In this document: positions 1-7,841 of the stretch, piece by piece
Layout: each line of letters starts with the position of its first letter
How positions within the stretch are numbered: position 1 is the first letter of the stretch
NCBI GenBank assembly: GCA_002238505.1
Contig: MPMM01000004.1
Location: forward strand, 156,608-220,607
Direction of reading: 5' to 3'
DNA: 64,000 nt
Source of the DNA: SAR202 cluster bacterium bin22
Lineage (GTDB): Bacteria > Chloroflexota > Dehalococcoidia > Lucifugimonadales > UBA3495
Position numbers and translations under genes: made by a program
Notes under the pieces: generated by a model
Seen by the model: the letters and a program-made list of their open reading frames with translations, nothing else
What the model was told of the DNA's origin: nothing
Database searches by the model: none

Positions 1-355
1 ACGGGTTCAACCATCGGCCCATTCAAGGCAGGAATGGCCGGAACCTGCTCTATTCGGGACCCAGGCAGGGTTAACCTTCTTCAAGGCCCAGGGCCAGTCG
101 CCGGACTATTCCACCACATTCCAGGCCGAGCAACGAGGACGAAACGCAACGCAAATGCTACCGGGACGCCTTCAGTAAGGGGGCAAGATAGCTATGGTGA
201 TGGGCGCTGCTTCCGTTCTCCGGGCGGATGTTACCAGCGCCGCCGATCGCGCCGCCATGGCAGGGGAGGCCACGGAGCGCTGCGGCGTTCTCCACGGCCT
301 GTTTATCAACGGTGAAACAACGGGGCTGGCTCTGCGGCCAACGTGGAGAAAGAGG
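1..355. other. Window-edge stretch with no supportable gene
   Basis: Short open stretches exist in several frames, including one running in from the left edge to a stop near 176 and one from an ATG at 194. None gives a recognisable motif, and they overlap one another. It may hold the 3' end or remnant of a gene lying mostly outside the window. I see no hairpin or repeat worth naming. Confidence 0.4.
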
Positions 356-1282
356 CTACAGCAGGGTCAGCACCATAATTCCGACTACTACCATGCCCAC
401 CGCCAGAAACTTTACTGACAGTGTCCGCCACTCCAGGGGTTCATCGAGTATCGGCAGCCAGCGTGTGCTGCAGAGGGTGCTGAACAGGAACACTGACAGG
501 GGTCGAGTAGCGGTGGCCGTAGCGACCAGGGATACGGGCCCCAGGTTGATGGCGAGCACGTTCAGCCATACCCCCAGCGGAGCCAGGGTAAACTCCGCGC
601 CGAACAACAGGAAAAGGGTTTGCCTGTCCCGCATGGCCAGAAAGAAATCTCCCCAGGCGCCCGGTTTCCACAGGGTGAGGAATACCAGCCCCATTCCGTA
701 GTTTCGAACCGAATAAACAAACAACACGGGCAGTTCGTTGAGAGCCTGCTTCCCCAGCACAATGGCCAGGGCCGTAAGTATGCTGGCCCCGATCAGGATG
801 GGCAGCGCCCAGCTTATCCGAATTGCCAGGCCTCCCCTTGACCCCCAGAGGGAAACCAGGAATGCCCCGCCTACGACAATTACAATGCCGGTCCATTGAG
901 CAACCGACAGGGTTTCCCCCAGAAGGAATACTCCCATGAACGCCACGAACACGGGGAAAGTGTGGATAATGGCCGAAGAGCGGGAGGCCTCCTCCATGGT
1001 ATAGCCCCAGAACATCATCGCCAGGGCCCCGCCCCAGCAAAGTCCGGAAGCGACGGCATAGCCAATCGAACCCAGGGAGGCGTCAGTCGGAATGCCGGTA
1101 AATACCAGGGCGAAAGTCCCGTGAGCGACTAGGCAGACGGCCATTCCGGCGTAAAGAGAGGGCAGGTTGGGCATGTTATACGAGGTCAGTCGTTTATCCA
1201 GAACGGTGACAAACCCCATTATTCCGGCGCTGGCCAGAGCGACCCAGAGGTACAGTGGACCCAAAAAAGTTCCCCTTCGCAA
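356..1282 (-). CDS. EamA/DMT-superfamily membrane transporter
   Basis: The 308-residue product is almost wholly hydrophobic, with about ten membrane spans arranged as two tandem EamA-like halves (roughly residues 10-145 and 160-305). The duplicated halves and short charged loops are typical of drug/metabolite exporters; substrates in this superfamily cannot be read from sequence. The farthest start is a TTG at 1282; a later TTG a few codons on is also possible because the first membrane span begins only near residue 10. It is followed on the same strand by nothing in the window. The gene upstream (1365-2318) is on the same strand and about 80 bp away, so co-transcription is possible. Function beyond family is unknown. 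Confidence 0.75.
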   Translation of the reverse strand: MRRGTFLGPLYLWVALASAGIMGFVTVLDKRLTSYNMPNLPSLYAGMAVCLVAHGTFALVFTGIPTDASLGSIGYAVASGLCWGGALAMMFWGYTMEEASRSSAIIHTFPVFVAFMGVFLLGETLSVAQWTGIVIVVGGAFLVSLWGSRGGLAIRISWALPILIGASILTALAIVLGKQALNELPVLFVYSVRNYGMGLVFLTLWKPGAWGDFFLAMRDRQTLFLLFGAEFTLAPLGVWLNVLAINLGPVSLVATATATRPLSVFLFSTLCSTRWLPILDEPLEWRTLSVKFLAVGMVVVGIMVLTLL

Positions 1283-1364
1283 TGATTGCGCCCGGTTCCC
1301 GCCGGCGTGGTAGAGGTGGCCGGGAAGCCGAGCGCCGGTTATAAGGCTAAATCCCGAAGCTACG

Positions 1365-2318
1365 CTACTCTTCGTCGGGGTGAGTGGATATGAAGCGACC
1401 GGATTTGGCTGGGTCTATTTGGGGCGCCCGCACTTCAACCCCCGCCTGTTCTTCCTGCAGGAGGACGGTTACGCTGCTGTCCCGGTCCTTCCACCCCCGG
1501 TTCAGGGCCTGCATGGCAACCTGTTCCGCCAGGGTGGCCATGGGCATGGGTACGCTGTACTCCCGGGCCAGTTCCGTGGCCAGGGAAATGTCCTTGTGGG
1601 CCAGTTCCAGCGCAAAACTGGCCGGCTCAAACTCGCCCCGAAACATGGTGCGGACCAGTCCCTCGTGGAGGATGCGCATTCTGCCCAGGGAACCCCGGCG
1701 CATACCCTCCCACAGGGCTTCCGGTTCAACCCCGGCCTTGACGCCCAGGGTTAGCCCTTCCGCGATTGCCTGGCGGACGCTGTGGCCCACCATATTGTGC
1801 ACCAGCTTGCAAATGGAGCCCGCCCCAATTTCGCCGGCATAGAAGACCTTGTCGCCAAAGGAGTCCAGGAGGGGCTTGATGCGCTCGTAGATTTCACGAT
1901 CTCCGCCCACCATTACCGCAAGGTTGCCACTGTATGCCCCCGTCTTGCCGCCGCTGACCGGCGCATCCAAAACGTGAGCGCCCTTCCGCCTGAAGACGGG
2001 TTCCATTTCCCGGATTAGAGTAGGGCGGCTGGATGACAGGTCAACATAGATGCCACCAGGCCGGATGCCTTCCAGGACTCCCGAGTCGCCCATCGCCACG
2101 GCCTCCACTTCCTTGGGGCCAGGCAGGGAAGTGAAGATTATATCGCTGGATTCGGCCACCTCTGCCGGGGTGTTGGCCAGCCGGGCTCCACCCTCCAGCA
2201 AGGGCAGTGCGGCCTCTTCCCGCAGATCGCTGACTACCATCGGGTAGCCCGCCTTCTGGATGTTCAGGGACATGCCGCCCCCCATGTTACCCAGGCCAAT
2301 GAAACCTATGGTTTCCAT
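1365..2318 (-). CDS. NAD(P)-dependent beta-hydroxyacid dehydrogenase (3-hydroxyisobutyrate dehydrogenase family)
   Basis: At 317 residues it has the family's usual size. The N-terminus carries the Rossmann motif GFIGLGNMGGGM (residues 5-16). The substrate-binding signature DAPVSGGKTGA lies near residue 120, and the catalytic lysine is expected in GAGSICKLVHNM near residue 165. The C-terminal all-helical domain follows. Family members reversibly oxidise 3-hydroxyisobutyrate, tartronate semialdehyde, 6-phosphogluconate or related acids; the exact substrate cannot be told here. The ATG at 2318 directly precedes the Rossmann strand, so no other start is needed. It may share a transcript with the EamA transporter downstream. 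Confidence 0.88.
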   Translation of the reverse strand: METIGFIGLGNMGGGMSLNIQKAGYPMVVSDLREEAALPLLEGGARLANTPAEVAESSDIIFTSLPGPKEVEAVAMGDSGVLEGIRPGGIYVDLSSSRPTLIREMEPVFRRKGAHVLDAPVSGGKTGAYSGNLAVMVGGDREIYERIKPLLDSFGDKVFYAGEIGAGSICKLVHNMVGHSVRQAIAEGLTLGVKAGVEPEALWEGMRRGSLGRMRILHEGLVRTMFRGEFEPASFALELAHKDISLATELAREYSVPMPMATLAEQVAMQALNRGWKDRDSSVTVLLQEEQAGVEVRAPQIDPAKSGRFISTHPDEE

Positions 2319-2987
2319 GTCGTCACACTCCTTTGCCAGTCAGAAAGGGAAATCATGTACGCGCACGCCCCAGCGGCAAAGCTGGGACCATTGCAGGGGC
2401 ATTGTATGGGAGTCAAACGGCAAGGGTCAACGAAACCAAAGTTCCCCGGGAAAGTCCCCGGGGGGAATGGACTCCCCATTGTCCTGCAAGAAAAACTGAT
2501 TTTCCGGCAAAAACCGGCCACTTGTGTTCACTTCGTATTTGAACAACTGGTCCTCGCGACCTCCCATTGAGTAGAATGACCGGCCTGGTCCCACTACCAG
2601 CAAGCACAAAAGAATCCACGCTGGCCTATCCCCTGGAGGGCTTCCCAAGTCTCCCCACACCTTTGTCACCACACCTCTGTCCCCACACCTCTGTCCCCAC
2701 ACCTCTGTCTATGGTAGGCAGGGGTCATGCAATTGTGAAAGGGCACGATGTCAGTTATTTCGTGCCAGAAGGGGGGCATGAGAAAAACCTTCCCTGCGGA
2801 AATTGCAGGCCCTAATTGGGGGACTGGCACGACGAAGAATCCCAGCGGTGCAGGAAGAACGAAACAAGTGGTTTTACAGCGCTCATACAGGAACTCCAGG
2901 GCGCGACCTTGCCGCCGTGCAAGCGGTTCCCTTGTTTCCCCAATATGCCCCGTGTAGAATTACGCAAACTTCGGAGACTCAGGGAGA
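2319..2987. other. Long intergenic region between divergent genes
   Basis: About 670 bases lie between the dehydrogenase (minus strand) and the HbpS-like gene (plus strand). Short open frames in both strands overlap each other and show no motif, so I call none. The region should contain two outward-facing promoters, but I could not pick a convincing -35/-10 pair. It contains a 14-bp tandem repeat, listed separately. Confidence 0.5.
2653..2708. repeat. Four-copy 14-bp tandem repeat
   Basis: Four head-to-tail copies of CCCCACACCTCTGT, the first two each with one or two changes and the last two identical. It lies in non-coding DNA between divergent genes. Such pyrimidine-rich arrays are prone to slippage; no function is evident. 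Confidence 0.85.
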
Positions 2988-3413
2988 ATGAAAATGTACG
3001 ACAAGCCGATGCTCAGCCTGGACCAGACTCGCAAGGCCATGGAGGCCATGCTGGACAAAGCTACCCAGGAACCCAACCGCCCCGTGGCTATTGCTATAGT
3101 GGACGACGGCGGCAACCTGCTCAGTTATGCCCGAATGGATGGCTGTCGGGCCAATCCCCAGACCTTCGCCATTCGCAAGGCCTACACATCGGCTATGTCC
3201 GGCCAGGACTCGGCCGTCTATGCCGAGCGGCTGCAGAGCCAGGGGCGCTCGGTGTCCGATATGGGAAACCCGAACCTGGTGTCTGCCCAGGGAGCCGTCG
3301 TTGCCATTCACCCCCAATCGGGGGCAGTGCTGGGAGCCATCGGGGTAAGCGGACTAAGCTCCCAGGAAGATGAAGACCTGGCCCGCCTGGGTGTCAGCAC
3401 AATGGGGCTTTAG
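2988..3413 (+). CDS. GlcG/HbpS-family heme-binding-like protein (DUF336)
   Basis: This 141-residue protein has the DUF336 pattern: an N-terminal helix (residues 8-25), then PVAIAIVDDGGNLLSYARMDG (split here as PVAIAIVD and GGNLLSYARMDG), later AIRKAYTSA, and a C-terminal AIGVSGLSSQEDEDLA segment. Family members bind heme or act as small accessory proteins to oxidoreductases; many are simply found beside catabolic genes. There is no signal peptide, so it should be cytoplasmic, unlike secreted HbpS. A GGAG precedes the ATG; an in-frame second ATG lies two codons in. It precedes a polysaccharide-deacetylase-like gene by about 95 bp in the same direction. Confidence 0.82.
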   Translation: MKMYDKPMLSLDQTRKAMEAMLDKATQEPNRPVAIAIVDDGGNLLSYARMDGCRANPQTFAIRKAYTSAMSGQDSAVYAERLQSQGRSVSDMGNPNLVSAQGAVVAIHPQSGAVLGAIGVSGLSSQEDEDLARLGVSTMGL

Positions 3414-3507
3414 CCATAGCCTGACCCCGCAATTCTTGCCAATCTGCGGCGCATTAACATAAGCGGTCGCAGCTAAGCGACCGCAGCCCCATTCAGCTGG
3501 AGGTACC

Positions 3508-4371
3508 ATGGCCAACCCCCGCGCAGAATTTTCACCTATCTTCCATAGACCCCCTCTAAAGCTCCCCAACAACGCCCGGGTGGCGGTGTGGGTTGTCATA
3601 AACGTTGAGGAATGGGACATCAATGAGCCCATGGCGCGCACCGTGCTGCCCACACCCCAGGGAGTGGAAGTGATTCCTGACATTCCCAACTTTGGCTGGT
3701 TTGACTATGGATTGAGGGTGGGATTCTGGCGGATGAAGCGGGCTCTGGACCGGCGGGGAATACGAGCCACCGTGAGCCTGAACGCTTCTGTCTGCAACAG
3801 CTACCCCTTCCTGGTGCAGGACTGCCTGGATTCTGGCTGGGAGCTGATGGGTCACAGCTACATTCAGAGGGTAATCAACCGGGAGCCCGACGAGCGGGAG
3901 GCCATTCGGCGCACTATCGATACCATCCGGGACTTCAGCGGCGTCGCCCCGAGGGGCTGGATGGGACCGGGCCTGGCCGAAACCTTCGACACCCCGGACA
4001 TTCTGGCGGAAGAGGGCATTGAGTACGTTTGCGACTGGTGCAACGACGACCAGCCTTATCCCATGAAGGTCAAGAGCGGAGAACTGGTTTCTGTGCCCTA
4101 CACGGTGGAATTGAACGATATTCCCATCTACATGGTCCAGCACCACCAGTCGCCGGAGATATTTAACCGGGCAAAGGACCAGTTCGACACCCTGTACGAG
4201 GAAGGGGCCGAAAGCGCGCGGATACTCTGTGTGTCCACCCATCCCTACATTACCGGCGCCGCCCATCGCATCAAGTACTACGAGCAGATTTTCGACTACA
4301 TCAGCCGCTTCGAAGGGGTGGCCTTTATGACGGGGAGCGAGATACTGGACTGGTACAAGTCGGTGGCCTAA
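3508..4371 (+). CDS. Polysaccharide deacetylase-fold hydrolase (PuuE allantoinase-like)
   Basis: The 287-residue product has the NodB-like fold in the form seen in PuuE-type hydrolases: RVAVWVVINVEEWD near residue 26, GLRVGFWRMKRALDRRGIRATVSLNA (residues 68-95 region), the helix containing ELMGHSYIQ near residue 112, and RGWMGPGLAETFDTPDILAEEGIEYVCDW region in the middle. HSY and the Glu/Asp residues fit a metal site. Members act on C-N bonds of allantoin or related amides, or on acetyl groups; the substrate here is unknown. The start is fixed by CTGGAGGT just before the ATG. A strong terminator follows at 4415. Confidence 0.8.
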   Translation: MANPRAEFSPIFHRPPLKLPNNARVAVWVVINVEEWDINEPMARTVLPTPQGVEVIPDIPNFGWFDYGLRVGFWRMKRALDRRGIRATVSLNASVCNSYPFLVQDCLDSGWELMGHSYIQRVINREPDEREAIRRTIDTIRDFSGVAPRGWMGPGLAETFDTPDILAEEGIEYVCDWCNDDQPYPMKVKSGELVSVPYTVELNDIPIYMVQHHQSPEIFNRAKDQFDTLYEEGAESARILCVSTHPYITGAAHRIKYYEQIFDYISRFEGVAFMTGSEILDWYKSVA

Positions 4372-4414
4372 CCTGCGGGTTCAACGGGCCAGGCCGGGGA
4401 AAGCTAACAAGGAG

Positions 4415-4447
4415 AGGGGCAGGCGTTGAAGCCTGCCCCTCGTTTCT
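4415..4447 (+). terminator. Rho-independent terminator after the deacetylase-like gene
   Basis: Perfect 10-bp stem (AGGGGCAGGC at 4415-4424 paired with 4431-4440), six-base loop and a T-rich tail CGTTTCTCG. It sits 40 bases past the stop codon at 4371. Confidence 0.85.
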
Positions 4448-4827
4448 CGTATGCTGGGATATTACGGCTTGCCGGCAGTCGCCTGCGGCGGCCCTCGGGG
4501 ACTAGCAGGCCAACGGGTTTGAAATTATGACGGCCAAATCTGCATCGTCATTCCGGCCTTGAGCCGGAATCCAGACAGGTTGCGAAAGGTCAACTGCATA
4601 GTACAACAGGAGCTCCGGATTCCGGCTCTTGCCGGAAAGAAGGCCAAACCCCAACCCATCATTGCAATGCTCTAAGACCACTGGAGGAAAACACCGCCAG
4701 CAGGCCCGGAGCAGTTCACCGTCGCGCTTCCGATATCCCGTTCTTCGTGAACCCTTTGGCAGATTCACTGCGAAGGGAACTCATACTCACCATTTAACAG
4801 TCGATCGGGTTAACAAACTATAAGGCG
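4448..4827. other. Intergenic region with a degenerate palindromic repeat
   Basis: No credible gene. Around 4550-4640 two inverted ATTCCGGC...GCCGGAAT hairpins appear, the same core that marks repeat family B elsewhere in the window, but the rest of the element is too decayed to assign. The open frames over this stretch only read through these hairpins. Confidence 0.5.
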
Positions 4828-5343
4828 CTAATCGTCCTCGGCGCTGCCGTTGTTGCCGGCCATGGCCTTGCTGGCAAGGGTGCTGCCAGCCAGCATGTCT
4901 ATGCCCTTCCTCAAGCTGCCGCTGATGCCGTTGATTTCCCGCTCCAGGGAACGGAGGGTGCGGAGCGCATAGGCGTCGGCTTCGGTGCGGCGGGACTGGG
5001 CCTCCGCCTCTGCCATCTGCAGGACTCGGGTGGCCCGCTCCTGGGCATCCTGAAGAAGCTGCTCGGCCCGCCGTTGCTGCTCCGATTCGGTAAGCTGCCT
5101 GGAGAATTCGTCCTCGGCTTTGGCCTTGGCGCGCTTGGCATCGGCCATTGCCAGGTTCATGATTTGTTCCTTCTGGGACAGCATCTCCTCGGCGGCCTTC
5201 ATTTCCTGGGGAATGCTGATTCGCAGCTGGTCAACCAGTTCCAGCAGCTTGTCCTTGTCCATCATCAGGTTGCCGGTTATCGGCATCACCTTGCTGTTGT
5301 TGATGAGGATCTCCAGTCGGTCGATAGTATTTATGATATCTAT
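4828..5343 (-). CDS. Coiled-coil protein downstream of coaD (SepIVA/DivIVA-like or V-ATPase H-like annotation), apparent AUA start
   Basis: A long charged alpha-helix dominates the protein (roughly residues 45-140 of the extended form), rich in Ala, Glu, Gln and Arg, as in small coiled-coil proteins encoded next to coaD in several phyla. The first standard start is a GTG at 5289, but the same frame stays open upstream. From an ATA at 5341-5343 it reads MDIINTIDRLEILINNSKV if initiated with Met, which resembles the N-terminus expected of this family (MD.I...DRLE.L......P.T....). AAAGGGGG ends five bases before that ATA. I therefore place the start at 5343, perhaps AUA or the preceding AUC. The function is unknown; a scaffold or cell-division role is only inference. 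It is the last gene of rsmD-coaD, 27 bases after coaD. Confidence 0.65.
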   Translation of the reverse strand: MDIINTIDRLEILINNSKVMPITGNLMMDKDKLLELVDQLRISIPQEMKAAEEMLSQKEQIMNLAMADAKRAKAKAEDEFSRQLTESEQQRRAEQLLQDAQERATRVLQMAEAEAQSRRTEADAYALRTLRSLEREINGISGSLRKGIDMLAGSTLASKAMAGNNGSAEDD

Positions 5344-5370
5344 GATGTCCCCCTTTCTCCCAACTTCCCT

Positions 5371-5859
5371 TTACGGAGCAGGAATGCCGAATTTCTCGTA
5401 AACTGCGCTGGCCACCCGGGGAGTCACCATTTCGGTGATGTCGCCCCCCAGGCGTGCAACTTCCTTAAGCAGGCTGGAACTGACAAACATGTGCTCCTGG
5501 GATGTCATGAAGGACACCATGTCCACGTCAGGAGCCAGTTTCCGGTTCATAAAGGCCATTTCGTATTCGTACTCAAAATCTGACCCGCTTCTCAGGCCCC
5601 GTACAATTACGGCGGCTCCCATATCCTGGGCGGAGCGGACCACCAGACCCTGGAACTGCCGCACCTCCACGTTTGGGAGGTTGCTGACTGCATCCTGAAA
5701 CAGGGCCACCCTCTCTTCGGTCGTAAAGAGCAGGTTCTTGGAGGGAGAGGCATACACCGCGACGATTACCTTGTCGAACAGGGCCGCCGCCCGGGCTGCC
5801 ACGTCGATGTGGCCCCGAGTAACCGGGTCAAAGCTCCCCGGATAGAGAGCCGTTACCAT
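5371..5859 (-). CDS. coaD: Pantetheine-phosphate adenylyltransferase
   Basis: CoaD transfers AMP from ATP to 4'-phosphopantetheine, the penultimate step of coenzyme A synthesis, in the cytoplasm. The 162-residue length is standard. The nucleotidyltransferase signature PGSFDPVTRGHIDV spans residues 7-20, with the catalytic GH pair. IVRGLRSGSDFEYEYEMAFMNRKL near residue 85 is the pantetheine/ATP-binding region typical of the family, and VSSSLLKEVA (near residue 127) is the second nucleotide-binding motif. Its ATG overlaps the stop codon of rsmD by one base (TAATG), implying translational coupling. Confidence 0.97.
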   Translation of the reverse strand: MVTALYPGSFDPVTRGHIDVAARAAALFDKVIVAVYASPSKNLLFTTEERVALFQDAVSNLPNVEVRQFQGLVVRSAQDMGAAVIVRGLRSGSDFEYEYEMAFMNRKLAPDVDMVSFMTSQEHMFVSSSLLKEVARLGGDITEMVTPRVASAVYEKFGIPAP

Positions 5860-6431
5860 TAATTCCCTCCTCGTTGGTAAAAGTCCACCAGGTTGTCCCC
5901 GTAGCGCCGGCCCGATGTCAGCGCCAGGTTTCCGTATTGAGGATCCAGTGTCACGTGCCTGGAATGGCCAACCACCACTACGCCGTCTTCCTCAACCAGT
6001 TCCGGGGTTGTCCCCAAGAGTTCCATGAACTGCCCAAGTTCTGCCATTTTGTAGGGCGGGTCCAGCAAGACCAGTCTGTAGGGACCGGGCAGGGTTTCCA
6101 GCGCTTTCGCCGCCTCAGCGCAGTAGGCCCTGGACCGGTCTCTAAAGCCCGTATTGTCCAGGTTGGCCTGCAACACCTGGCATTGACGCCGGTTCTTTTC
6201 TACAAAGTCAGCCCAGGCGGCGCCTCGACTGAGGGCCTCAATTCCCAGGCTGCCGGTGCCGGCAAACAGGTCCAGCGCCCTGGCGTCTTCGATAAGCTGA
6301 GGGGGGAGTACGTTAAAAATGGCGGCCCTGGCCCGCTCCGAGGTCGGGCGCACCCCTGGTGTCACCGCACCCCTGAGGCGATGGCCCTTTGCCGTGCCTC
6401 CCACCACCCGCATATTGTTTAACGGGGACAT
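5859..6431 (-). CDS. rsmD: 16S rRNA (guanine966-N2)-methyltransferase
   Basis: RsmD methylates G966 of 16S rRNA using S-adenosylmethionine. The 190-residue protein begins with the family motif MRVVGGTAKGHRL (residue 7 on), then RPTSERARAAIFN, the SAM-binding motif LDLFAGTGSLGIEALSRGA near residue 54, and the catalytic DPPY motif near residue 124. The first ATG at 6431 adds six residues before MRVVGG; the ATG at 6413 is the alternative start. It is the promoter-proximal gene of the rsmD-coaD-coiled-coil operon and divergent from the bifunctional nuclease gene. Confidence 0.96.
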   Translation of the reverse strand: MSPLNNMRVVGGTAKGHRLRGAVTPGVRPTSERARAAIFNVLPPQLIEDARALDLFAGTGSLGIEALSRGAAWADFVEKNRRQCQVLQANLDNTGFRDRSRAYCAEAAKALETLPGPYRLVLLDPPYKMAELGQFMELLGTTPELVEEDGVVVVGHSRHVTLDPQYGNLALTSGRRYGDNLVDFYQRGGN

Positions 6432-6712
6432 TATAATTCACCCTCGTGTCAGCTTTTCTATCTGGTTTGCTGGTAGATTTCGAGCATTTTGACTTGCGGC
6501 CCAGGCCAGCAGCAGGCCAACCTGTCAGGCATTCGTGGTCGGGTTGGCGACAAAATGGAAGGGAGATGCGGTCATGACTCGAAACCCGATGATTGGGGTT
6601 GTTCAATACAAGGGAGGCAATGGTGGAGAGCATTGCCCTTTCCTGTTGACAGATTTCTTGAGGGGTTCATAATATTCTGGCAGGTCAAGGGTATCACACG
6701 GAGGCGGCGGAT

Positions 6713-7264
6713 ATGCTAAGAATGTCTATCGACAGCATAAGAGTCAGCCCGATGAACTATCAAAGGGTCGTTATATTGAAAGAGAACGACTCCGATCGTT
6801 ATCTGCCCATATGGATTGGGCCGGCCGAAGCCGACGCCATCGCCGTGAAACTTCAGGACCTCAGCGTACCCCGCCCGTTGACCCATGATCTGTTGCGGAC
6901 CGTCATAGATACGCTGGGCGGTTCGGTGGTCCATATCCTGGTCAGCGACCTCCACAACGATACCTTTTACGCCAAGATCGTCATAGAAGTGGAGGGGGAT
7001 ACCAAGGAAATCGACTCCCGCCCCAGCGATGCAATGGCCCTGGCAGTTCGCGCCCAGGTGCCCATATTTGCCGAGGAATCGGTGATGGACAAGGCTGGCA
7101 TCCTGCTGGACAAGGAAACAGGAAAGCCGCTAACCCCCGAGCGGGACAACACGGAGCCCACCGGCGAAGTCAACGAGGAAGAACTGCGGCGAATGTCCGC
7201 CTTTACTGACTTCATTAATGACCTGGACCTGGAGGACTTTGGCCGGGAACAGCAGGGCCGATAG
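6713..7264 (+). CDS. Bifunctional nuclease family protein (BFN/DUF151) with acidic C-terminus
   Basis: The first 130 residues match the DUF151/BFN domain: YQRVVILKENDSDRYLPIWIG near residue 17, the EADAI segment, then DSRPSDAMALAVRAQVPIF near residue 103. The C-terminal 50 residues are acidic and helical (NEEELRRMSAFTDFINDLDLEDFG), as in members carrying a UvrB/UvrC-like tail. Plant and bacterial relatives have been reported to have RNase/DNase activity, though for most bacterial members the role is unproven. GGAGGCGG ends a few bases before the ATG. It is monocistronic, closed by a terminator at 7314. Confidence 0.88.
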   Translation: MLRMSIDSIRVSPMNYQRVVILKENDSDRYLPIWIGPAEADAIAVKLQDLSVPRPLTHDLLRTVIDTLGGSVVHILVSDLHNDTFYAKIVIEVEGDTKEIDSRPSDAMALAVRAQVPIFAEESVMDKAGILLDKETGKPLTPERDNTEPTGEVNEEELRRMSAFTDFINDLDLEDFGREQQGR

Positions 7265-7313
7265 ATTGGACCCTTCACCAGGTGAGACTGGCTGACGACA
7301 GCAGGAGTAATGA

Positions 7314-7349
7314 AATGCCCCAGCAATTAACGCTGGGGCATTGGTTTTC
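7314..7349 (+). terminator. Rho-independent terminator after the BFN gene
   Basis: ATGCCCCAGC (7315-7324) pairs with GCTGGGGCAT (7332-7341) over a seven-base loop, followed by TGGTTTTC. It lies 50 bases after the stop codon. Confidence 0.85.
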
Positions 7350-7548
7350 AAGGGTAGTTTGATATTGGCCTGGGACAGTCCGGGGACCGGTCTCAATCCG
7401 GGCGCAGTTGGCAGCTATTGTGGGGAAGGGGCATGAGGATTTGCGCCTGCGTTGTATCCAGGTCATAAAGCTGGGTCAATTCAATTGCAGTGGTTACAGC
7501 TTGCATGCCATACCTGCCCCTGAAATTCCGAAAACCCTTCCCGGTAAA

Positions 7549-7577
7549 TTGACTTTTCGTAATCCCGGTGTTAACAT
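7549..7577 (+). promoter_or_regulatory. Sigma70-type promoter of the ATP synthase operon
   Basis: TTGACT (7549-7554), a 17-base spacer and TAACAT (7572-7577) precede the first atp gene by about 20 bases. Transcription would begin near 7584, giving a very short leader that still contains GGTGA before the ATG at 7599. Confidence 0.65.
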
Positions 7578-7598
7578 CCTCAACGTTTGGTGAACGGC

Positions 7599-7841
7599 AT
7601 GTCCGGGTGGGTAGTTGCCCTGCGCCTTACCGGTTTAGGTTGGTACATCGCCTTCTGTGTGGTGGCCGGGATTGCCTTGGGAATAGGTATGGATAGATTG
7701 ACCGGACTGTCCCCGCTTTTCGCCATTGTTGGTGTTATCCTGGGAAGCATAGTCGCTTTCTGGGGTGTGTATCGGATGATTCTGCCGGTTCTTTACGGAT
7801 CTCGTAAGCCGTACGCTGCCGAACAAGGGAGAGACGAATAG
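7599..7841 (+). CDS. AtpZ/AtpI-family F0F1 ATP synthase assembly protein
   Basis: A small 80-residue membrane protein with two hydrophobic spans (about residues 13-32 and 40-62) joined by a short loop containing GIGMDRLTG, the pattern of AtpZ/AtpI proteins. These assist assembly of the subunit c ring or act in Mg2+ handling. It is the first gene of the ATP synthase operon, and its TAG stop overlaps the GTG start of atpB by one base. The ATG at 7599 is preferred because GGTGA lies five bases upstream; GTG at 7590 or TTG at 7587 would extend it by three or four residues. Confidence 0.85.
   Translation: MSGWVVALRLTGLGWYIAFCVVAGIALGIGMDRLTGLSPLFAIVGVILGSIVAFWGVYRMILPVLYGSRKPYAAEQGRDE

Noticed and set aside
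2816..3373. Plus-strand frame overlapping the HbpS-like gene in another phase
   Set aside because: The DUF336 motifs are in the other frame; this one is Gly/Arg/Pro-rich noise.
4502..4823. Small genes in both strands between 4502 and 4823
   Set aside because: They cross degenerate repeat hairpins, contradict each other and have no ribosome-binding site.
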